Below, piece after piece: positions 58,556-64,000 of a stretch of 64,000 nt of DNA (the stretch's first letter is position 1; each line of letters opens with the position of its first letter). The notes below the pieces were generated by a model. The model made no database searches, was not told the origin of the DNA, and saw only the letters and a list, made by a program, of their open reading frames with translations. Origin of the DNA: Miltoncostaea sp963823515. Lineage in GTDB: Bacteria > Actinomycetota > Thermoleophilia > Miltoncostaeales > Miltoncostaeaceae. The stretch lies in the NCBI GenBank assembly GCA_963823515.1, contig CAWGMB010000005.1:1-64000 (forward strand). The letters run 5' to 3'. The position numbers were made by a program, and so were the translations under genes.

Positions 58556-59878
58556 TCAGGTCCCCGTCGCGCCCGCCAGCGGCCGGCGGGCCGCGACGAG
58601 GTGCTCGAGGAACCATGCGGTCGCCAGCTCGGCGACCGCCTCCAGGGTCCCGGGCTCCTCGAAGAGGTGGGTGGCGCCGGGGACCACCTCCACCCGCTGC
58701 GGGCCTGCCAGCGTGCGGGCCGCCCGCCGATTGAGCTCCAGCACATCTGCGTCACGCGAGCCCACGATCAGGAGCGTCGGCGCGCGCACCGCGGCCAGCC
58801 GGCCGGCGGCCAGGTCCGGCCGCCCTCCGCGCGAGACCACCGCGCCGACGTCTCCCCGGGCCGCGGCCGCCCACAGCGCGGCACCGGCGCCGGTGGAGGC
58901 CCCGAAGTAGCCGATCGGCAGATCGCGGGTCGCCGGGTTCTCGCGCGCCCACTGCGTCGCCGCGTCCAGGCGGCCGGCGAGGAACGGGATGTCGAAGACG
59001 AGATCGCGCCGGCCCTCCTCCTCCTCGGCGAGCAGGTCGAACAGGAGCGTCGCCAGCCCGGCCCGCTGCAGCCGCTGGGCGACCATCCGGTTGCGCGGGC
59101 TGCGGCGGCTGCTGCCGCTGCCGTGGGCGAAGACCACCAGGCCGCCCGCGCCGGACGGGATCACCAGATCGCCGCGCAGACGCCGGCCCCCCAGGTCGAT
59201 CGCCACCTCCTCCTCGGCGCCGCCGGGCGGCTCACCGGGCGTCGTGACGCCCGCCTGCGACAGGAGCGCGAGCACCTCCTCGTCGGACACCTGGGAGAAG
59301 TCCTCGTACCAGCGCCCGACCCCGATCAGCTCCCGCGGGGTCGTGAGGCACACGACGTCGTCGGCCTCCTCGCGCAACCTCGAGACGGCCTCGGGCGAGG
59401 CCACCGGGGCCGCCACGACGATCCGCCCGGCGCCCCGGCGGCGCAGCGCGAGGACGGCGGCGAGATCGCTCAGGCCGGTGGCCAGGCCGTCGTCGACCAC
59501 CACCACCGTCCTGCCCTCGACATCGAGTGGCGGGCGGCCCTCGCGCAGGCGCTCGGTCCGCGACCGCAGCTCCCGGCGCTCGCGTGCCACGACCTCGTCG
59601 AAGGCCTCCTGCGTGATCCCGAGGTGGCGCGCGATCGCCTGATCCACGACGGCCGTCCCGTCCTCGGCGATCGCGCCGACCGCGTACTCGGGGTTCTCTG
59701 GGGCTCCGAGCTTGCGGACCGTCAGCAGGTCGAGCGGCGCGCCGAGCGCGCGGGCGACCTCGATCGCGACCGGCACCCCGCCGCGCGGCAGCGCGAACAC
59801 GATCGGCTGCTCTCCCGCCAGGTGGGCGAGCAGCGGAGCGAGGCGTTGACCCGCGTCACGGCGATCCCGGAAGACCAT
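58556..59878 (-). CDS. Phosphoribosyltransferase-alpha/beta-hydrolase fusion
   Basis: 440 residues. Residues about 1-210 are a type I phosphoribosyltransferase-like domain: 'VFALPRGGVPVAIEVARAL' and the PRPP loop 'TVVVVDDGLATGLSDL'. Residues about 225-435 are a dienelactone-hydrolase-like alpha/beta hydrolase with nucleophile 'YFGASTGAGAALWA', Asp in 'VGSRDADVLEL' and His in 'PGATHLFEEPG'. The fusion is known in actinobacteria beside Ere-like genes. Its combined reaction is unknown. Confidence 0.87.
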   Translation of the reverse strand: MVFRDRRDAGQRLAPLLAHLAGEQPIVFALPRGGVPVAIEVARALGAPLDLLTVRKLGAPENPEYAVGAIAEDGTAVVDQAIARHLGITQEAFDEVVARERRELRSRTERLREGRPPLDVEGRTVVVVDDGLATGLSDLAAVLALRRRGAGRIVVAAPVASPEAVSRLREEADDVVCLTTPRELIGVGRWYEDFSQVSDEEVLALLSQAGVTTPGEPPGGAEEEVAIDLGGRRLRGDLVIPSGAGGLVVFAHGSGSSRRSPRNRMVAQRLQRAGLATLLFDLLAEEEEGRRDLVFDIPFLAGRLDAATQWARENPATRDLPIGYFGASTGAGAALWAAAARGDVGAVVSRGGRPDLAAGRLAAVRAPTLLIVGSRDADVLELNRRAARTLAGPQRVEVVPGATHLFEEPGTLEAVAELATAWFLEHLVAARRPLAGATGT

Positions 59879-60282
59879 GGACCGATCCTCCTCCGCCGCC
59901 GCCGCGGGACCATCTGCGCCGGCCCGGATCCTCGGGAGGGTTTCCCCGCAGTACCCCCGCGTCCTCGTCGGGCTCGCGCGCCGCGTACCCGCGGTCGCCC
60001 TGGCGGCGTGGGCACATCGACGAGCGCGCCTGTCCGCGACTCGGTCCTCCGGCCGGGCCCGTCCGATCGGCCGGCCTCACGGCCCTCGCCCTCGACGAGG
60101 TATCTCCGAGACGGCCCTTCGAGATCGTTCCACGTCCCCGGACGAGCGGTAGACCGCCGGACGCCGGGGAAGCCGTCGTCCGCATCCATGTCGTGGTGGG
60201 GTTCGCCCACCTGCCGGTTCGTGCAGCCCTGGCGATCCGCCCCCGGCCCGGACCCCGCTCGCCGCCGGGCCCCGCCGGGCGC
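59879..60282. other. Intergenic region without recognised gene
   Basis: 404 bases between the phosphoribosyltransferase fusion start and the end of the dodecin gene. Minus-strand frames exist, one from an ATG near 60190, but they read as Arg/Gly/Pro-rich sequence without family resemblance. AGGATCGGT-like bases just before 59878 are the probable ribosome site of the fusion gene. Confidence 0.4.
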
Positions 60283-60495
60283 TCAGTTCTCGTACTTGAA
60301 CGAGATGTTGAGCCGCACTCGGAAGGCCTTGATCTGCCCGTCCTCGACGGTGGCGTCCATCTTGACGACCTCCGCCACCCGCAGGTCGCGCAGTTTCGCC
60401 CCCGCGGTACGTATCGCCGCGCGCGCGGCGTCCTCCCACGACTCCTCGCTGGTTCCTACGATCTCGTTGACGACGTAGACGCTTCCTGCTGCCAT
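60283..60495 (-). CDS. Dodecin-family flavin-binding protein
   Basis: 70 residues, the typical size. The pattern 'VVNEIVGTSEESWEDAARAAIRTAGAKLRDLRVAEVVKMD' and the C-terminal strand 'FRVRLNISFKYEN' match dodecin, a hollow dodecamer that stores flavins or FAD/CoA. The usual flavin-stacking Trp before 'EDA' is present (SWEDA). Monocistronic. Confidence 0.88.
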   Translation of the reverse strand: MAAGSVYVVNEIVGTSEESWEDAARAAIRTAGAKLRDLRVAEVVKMDATVEDGQIKAFRVRLNISFKYEN

Positions 60496-60684
60496 GGTGT
60501 CCCCCTCGGTCGCGTTGTGCGTGACTCGCAGGCTCCATCAGCCCACTGCGCGCGTGCAAGTCCACCGGGCGCCAGGGGTGGAAGAAGCCCTCGGGCGCCA
60601 TCTAGGAGGCCCCGCCACCTAGATGAGCGCTCCCCGGGCAGTTCGTTGACGTCCGACGCGGCCACCGACGATCGTGGTCCCGCT

Positions 60685-61584
60685 GTGGAACCGCGAGGAG
60701 CCATCAAGGGCTGGGGATCAGAGCGGGCCATCGCGCCCACGGGCAGCGACGCGGGGGAGGGCCTGGCGACCGACGGCTTCGCGCTGTTCCTGTCCCGCCT
60801 GCGGGGCACGCCGCTCCTGACGCCCGCCGAGGAGGTCGCATTCGCCCGCGGCATCGAGGAGGGCGACGTCGAGGCCCGCAGGCGCCTGATCGAGGCCAAC
60901 CTGCGCCTCGTGGTCGCCATCGCGCGCACGCACCAGGGGCGCGGCCTTCCTCTCGCCGATCTTGTCCAGGAGGGCTGTCTCGGCCTGATGCGGGCGGTCA
61001 ACCGCTACGACTGGCGCCGGGGCTACCGGTTCACCACCTACGCGACGCCCTGGATCCGCCAGGCGATGGGACGGAGCATCGCGAACACCGCCAGGGCGAT
61101 CCGCTCGCCGGCCCACATCGTCGAGATGCAGCCCACCGTCGCCCGCGTCGAGCAGGCGCTGACGGTGCGCCTCGCGCGGGAGCCGACCCCCGACGAGGTC
61201 GGCCGGGAGACCGGCCTGGCGCCGCGCGATGTCCGTCTCGTGCGGCGCAGTCGTCAGGAGGCCATCTCCCTGTCCACGCCGAGCGGCCCCGACGGCGACG
61301 GCGAGCTCGGGCTGGCCCTGCCGGACCACGCCGTCGAAACGCCCGAGCGCAGGGGGGAGGCGGCGTGGATGAGGCGGGCAGTGGAGCGCGCCCTGACCGG
61401 GCTCTCAGAGAGGGAGCGAGCCGTGGTCCAGCTGCGCTTCGGCCTGCTCGACGACGTGCCGAACTCATTCGCGGCGGTGGGGCGTGAGCTCGGAGTGACC
61501 CGCGAGGCCGTGCGGCTGATCGAAGCCCGGGCCTTCCGGAAGCTCGAGCGCCTGTCCGCAATCCAGGCCCTCAGGAGCGTCTAG
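60685..61584 (+). CDS. Group 2 sigma-70 factor (HrdB/SigA-like, no region 1.1)
   Basis: 299 residues from a GTG. Region 1.2 'LTPAEEVAFARGIEEGDVEARRRLIEANLRLVVAIA'; region 2 'LPLADLVQEGCLGLMRAVNRYDWRRGYRFTTYATPWIRQAM'; region 3 'RVEQALTVRLAREPTPDEVG'; region 4 'LSERERAVVQLRFGLLDD...TREAVRLIEARAFRKLERL'. Lack of region 1.1 and the shortened length point to an alternative, stress-type factor rather than the essential one. The exact start is uncertain because no ATG is available. Confidence 0.88.
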   Translation: MEPRGAIKGWGSERAIAPTGSDAGEGLATDGFALFLSRLRGTPLLTPAEEVAFARGIEEGDVEARRRLIEANLRLVVAIARTHQGRGLPLADLVQEGCLGLMRAVNRYDWRRGYRFTTYATPWIRQAMGRSIANTARAIRSPAHIVEMQPTVARVEQALTVRLAREPTPDEVGRETGLAPRDVRLVRRSRQEAISLSTPSGPDGDGELGLALPDHAVETPERRGEAAWMRRAVERALTGLSERERAVVQLRFGLLDDVPNSFAAVGRELGVTREAVRLIEARAFRKLERLSAIQALRSV

Positions 61585-61586
61585 CA

Positions 61587-61624
61587 GCGCGGTGCCCCGG
61601 GCCCACCGGGGCCGGGCACCGCGC
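61587..61624. terminator. Bidirectional terminator hairpin
   Basis: GCGCGGTGCCC (61587-61597) pairs with GGGCACCGCGC (61614-61624), with further CCGG pairing inside. It lies between the convergent sigma factor and thiolase genes. Confidence 0.7.
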
Positions 61625-61628
61625 CGGT

Positions 61629-62798
61629 TCAGACGAGCTCGATTATCGTCGCGTTCGCCATGCCGCCGCCCTCGCACATCGTCTGGAGGCCGTACCGGGC
61701 GCCGCGGCGGCCCATCTCGTGGACCAGGGTGGTCATGATGCGGGCCCCACTGCATCCGAGCGGATGGCCGAGCGCGATCGCCCCGCCGTTGACGTTCACC
61801 CGCTCGAGGTCCGCGCCGAGCTCGCGCGCCCACGCGAGCGGCACGGAAGCAAACGCCTCGCTGACCTCGAAGAGGTCGATGTCGGACATCTCGAGCCCGG
61901 CGCGTTCGAGCGCCTTGCGGGTGCTCGGGATCGGCCCGGAGAGCCCCTCGATCGGATCGACGCCGGCGAGGGCGAACGCGTGGAACCGCGCCAGCGGCCG
62001 CAACCCGAGACGCGTCGCGGCTCTCTCCGAGACGATCATCATCGCCGCTGCGCCGTCGCTGAGCTGCGACGATGTGGCGGCGGTCAGGCGACCGTCCTCC
62101 TTGAACACCGTCCGCAGCCCGGCGAGCGCCTCGGGATTCGTGCCGGGGCGGATTCCCTCGTCGGCCGACGCCAACCACTCGCGGTCGTCGCGCGCGGCGC
62201 GGATCGGCAGGATCTCGGCCTCGAACCTGCCTTCGTCCGTTGCCGACGCCGCGCGCTGGTGCGACATGACGGCGAAGGCGTCGAGCTCCTCACGGGTGAG
62301 CTCGAAGCGCTCGGCCATCATCTCGCCCGAGATCCCCTGATCGATGAAGTAGTCGGGGGCCAAGCCGTAGCGCGCTCGGAAGCGCGGGCCGTAGGCGGCA
62401 GAGGGGTCGGGCGCGTTGGCCCACATCGGCACGCGCGTCATCGACTCGACGCCGGCGGCGATGACGATGTCGTATGCGCCCGCCATGACCCCCTGGGCCG
62501 CGGAGTGGGCGGCCTGCTGGGAGCTGCCGCACTGCCGGTCGATCGTCATCGCGGGGACGGTCTCGGGGAATCCGGCGCCGAGGACGGCATTTCGGGCGAT
62601 GTTGACCCCCTGCTCGCCCACCTGATCGAGGCAGCCGACGATCACGTCGTCAACCTCGGCCGGGTCAACGCCCGCTCTCTCCGCCACGGTGGAGAGGACT
62701 TCGCTCAGCAGGTCGGCCGGATGCCAGCCGGAGAGCATCCCCTTGCGCCGGCCGATCGGGGTGCGCACGGCATCGACGAGCAGCGCGTCGCCGCTCAT
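61629..62798 (-). CDS. Acetyl-CoA acetyltransferase (thiolase)
   Basis: 389 residues. Active-site Cys in 'TIDRQCGSSQQAAH' (~90), His in 'NVNGGAIALGHPLGCSGAR', and the C-terminal 'MCEGGGMANATIIE' with the second catalytic Cys. It condenses two acetyl-CoA or cleaves 3-ketoacyl-CoA. The ATG at 62798 overlaps the enoyl-CoA hydratase stop (ATGA), so the two form one operon. Confidence 0.93.
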   Translation of the reverse strand: MSGDALLVDAVRTPIGRRKGMLSGWHPADLLSEVLSTVAERAGVDPAEVDDVIVGCLDQVGEQGVNIARNAVLGAGFPETVPAMTIDRQCGSSQQAAHSAAQGVMAGAYDIVIAAGVESMTRVPMWANAPDPSAAYGPRFRARYGLAPDYFIDQGISGEMMAERFELTREELDAFAVMSHQRAASATDEGRFEAEILPIRAARDDREWLASADEGIRPGTNPEALAGLRTVFKEDGRLTAATSSQLSDGAAAMMIVSERAATRLGLRPLARFHAFALAGVDPIEGLSGPIPSTRKALERAGLEMSDIDLFEVSEAFASVPLAWARELGADLERVNVNGGAIALGHPLGCSGARIMTTLVHEMGRRGARYGLQTMCEGGGMANATIIELV

Positions 62799-63592
62799 CG
62801 GGAGGTCTCCTCGTCGTGACCCTCGAACACGGGCGGGCGCTTCTCGAAGAAGGCGTCCATTCCCTCGCGCTGATCCGGCGTCGTGAACGCAAGCGCGAAC
62901 CCGTCGATCTCGCGGGAGAAGGGCGACGGGGTGTCGCCGCCCAGGGCCAGGTTGCACAGGCGCTTGGCCGATCCGAGGGCCCAGCTCGGCCGAGAGGCGA
63001 TGGTCGCCGCGAGCGCGACCGCCGCCTCCAAGAGCTCGGCCGCGGGGTGGACGTGGGTCACGAGCCCGGCGCGCAGCGCCTCGTCCGACTTCACCAGTCG
63101 GCCGGTGAGGATCAGGTCCTTCGCGAAGCCGATCGAGGTCGCGCGAGCGAGCCGCTGCGTTCCGCCCCAGCCCGGAATCACGCCGAGCGTCACCTCGGGC
63201 TGCCCGAACCGGGCCGTATCGGCGGCGGCGCGGACATCGCAGGCCAGCGCGATCTCACATCCCCCGCCGAGGGCGAAGCCGTTGACGGCCGCGACCACCG
63301 GCGTCGCGAGCCCCTCGATCAGGTCGGCGACCCGGTGGCCGCGCTCGGCGAAGGCCCGGGCCTCCAGGGCCCCGGCGGTGCGCATGTGGCCGATGTCGGC
63401 TCCGGCGCAGAACGCCTTCTCGCCTGCGCCGGTGAGCACGATCGCGCGGAGTTTCGGGTCGGCGTCCACCTCGCGCAGAAGGCGCTCGAGGTCGTCAAGC
63501 ATCTCGGGCGAGAGCGCGTTCAGCGCCTCCGGCCGGTTGAGGGTGAGGAGGGCGACGGCGTCGCGGCGCTCGAGGTCGATGGACACGGACAT
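62795..63592 (-). CDS. Enoyl-CoA hydratase/isomerase
   Basis: 265 residues from the ATG at 63592. Oxyanion-hole segments 'KAFCAGADIGHM' and 'NGFALGGGCEIALACD'. The catalytic Glu lies in 'GQPEVTLGVIPGWGGTQRL', in the position of the second crotonase glutamate. First gene of the operon with thiolase; divergent from the PadR-type regulator, which probably controls it. Confidence 0.9.
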   Translation of the reverse strand: MSVSIDLERRDAVALLTLNRPEALNALSPEMLDDLERLLREVDADPKLRAIVLTGAGEKAFCAGADIGHMRTAGALEARAFAERGHRVADLIEGLATPVVAAVNGFALGGGCEIALACDVRAAADTARFGQPEVTLGVIPGWGGTQRLARATSIGFAKDLILTGRLVKSDEALRAGLVTHVHPAAELLEAAVALAATIASRPSWALGSAKRLCNLALGGDTPSPFSREIDGFALAFTTPDQREGMDAFFEKRPPVFEGHDEETSR

Positions 63593-63641
63593 CTCCGGGA
63601 TTGGAAGTGGTGGGCGCGCCGGCGAATACGGCGGAATCAGG

Positions 63642-63676
63642 TTGACACGGTCTAATGATAAGTGAAAACTGCCTCT
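63642..63676. promoter_or_regulatory. AT-richer divergent promoter region
   Basis: TTGACA at 63642-63647 and an AT-rich stretch TCTAATGATAAGTGAAAAC lie between the two divergent starts. On the plus strand a 17-base spacer leads to a poor -10 (AAAACT); on the minus strand TATCAT could be a -10. This is the only place for both promoters and the operator of the PadR-type regulator. Confidence 0.4.
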
Positions 63677-64000
63677 ATGAGCGAAACGCCCTCGAACGGC
63701 AGCAACGGCAGCCGCGGTGGCGGCCAGCGTCGCCCGGAAAGCCAGACCCAACCGCGATCGTGGCTCCAGCCCTTCCTGCTCCTCGCGCTCGAGCAGTGGC
63801 AGAGCCACGGCTACGAGCTGATCCGGCGCATGTCGGGTTTCGGGTTCGAGACGCTCGACCGCGGCAGCGTCTATCGCACTCTGCGCCAACTCGAGAAGGA
63901 CGGACTCGTCGTCTCCGGCTGGGACACCTCGAAAGACGGCCCGGCCCGGCGGCTGTATTCCCTGACGGACGCCGGCAGGGCCTACCTCAACACGTGGGCG
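63677..64000 (+). CDS. PadR-family regulator, PhaQ-like (partial)
   Basis: The first 108 residues are seen; the gene runs off the window. After a Ser/Gly/Asn-rich start comes the PadR winged helix 'WLQPFLLLALEQWQSHGYEL' and 'SVYRTLRQLEKDGLV', then 'GWDTSKDGPARRLYSLTDAGRAYL'. The 'WLQPFLLL' opening and 'WDTSxxGPARR' wing are typical of the polyhydroxybutyrate-responsive repressor PhaQ. The divergent thiolase/crotonase operon is a fitting target. Confidence 0.85.
   Translation, partial: MSETPSNGSNGSRGGGQRRPESQTQPRSWLQPFLLLALEQWQSHGYELIRRMSGFGFETLDRGSVYRTLRQLEKDGLVVSGWDTSKDGPARRLYSLTDAGRAYLNTWA

Noticed and set aside
1..64000. CRISPR arrays, restriction-modification, toxin-antitoxin or prophage structural genes
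   Set aside because: I looked for regularly spaced repeats and for hallmark proteins of these systems and saw none in the window.

Overview
The window is a very GC-rich stretch of bacterial chromosome with densely packed genes, frequent ATGA/GTGA start-stop overlaps, many GTG starts and several promoters whose -10 box sits 6-7 bases before the start codon, as in leaderless mRNAs. These traits, with the HrdB-like and ECF sigma factors and the two tRNA-Ser genes, point to an Actinomycetota chromosome. A Thermoleophilia-type lineage (Solirubrobacterales or a relative) is my best guess from protein flavour, but there is no rRNA gene here to prove it.

Layout. 0-9.4 kb: ordinary metabolic and membrane genes (secreted protein, quinone-oxidoreductase-like enzyme, cupin, methyltransferase, GMC oxidoreductase, flippase-like protein, small SnoaL/ABM proteins). 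9.4-13.5 kb: an accessory zone built around three tRNA genes (Ser-UGA, Ser-GCU, Arg-ACG). It holds imperfect repeats, an NTF2-like fragment fused to a cation-efflux transporter, and remnants of a tyrosine integrase, a streptogramin-lyase-like repeat and an aldehyde dehydrogenase, plus an intact CBS-domain protein. 13.6-25.4 kb: glycosyltransferase, M28 peptidase, soluble transhydrogenase, a CarH/LitR-type B12-binding MerR regulator with paired operator-like repeats facing a small cysteine-rich gene, a 168-bp hairpin element, nitroreductase, LOG protein, MOSC, TadA, a secreted glycoside hydrolase and an acyl-CoA mutase large subunit. 25.5-30.0 kb: molybdate transporter modABC with a ModE-like regulator, and a FetAB-like ABC pair.

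30.0-36 kb: an OmpR-family two-component system (both genes carry one extra base) next to a membrane-protein/cupredoxin operon, a metallophosphoesterase, a PAP2 phosphatase and a ZIP transporter. Tandem CTCAYS half-sites with an 11-bp period occur before several of these genes and again before a flippase-like gene at 55.6 kb, suggesting a local regulon. 36.3-43.3 kb: TlpA-like thioredoxin, then a tightly overlapping six-gene operon (ECF sigma, anti-sigma, NrtS-like, CDP-alcohol phosphatidyltransferase, VTT protein, MerA-like flavoprotein) divergent from ccdA and a DUF3179 gene. 43.3-48.3 kb: spondin-domain secreted protein and a YnjBCD-like ABC transporter.

48.3-61.6 kb: zinc alcohol dehydrogenase, LuxR-type response regulator, a radical SAM protein facing a second MerA-like flavoprotein plus methyltransferase, a second flippase-like protein, small membrane proteins, an erythromycin-esterase-like protein behind a phosphoribosyltransferase/hydrolase fusion, dodecin and a group-2 sigma factor. 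61.6-64 kb: thiolase and enoyl-CoA hydratase divergent from a PhaQ-like PadR regulator cut by the window end, a likely acyl-CoA/polyhydroxyalkanoate module.

Four otherwise well-conserved genes (YdcF-like, sthA, the response regulator and the histidine kinase) are each off by a single base. This could be sequence error as easily as real decay, so calls there should be checked against raw reads.
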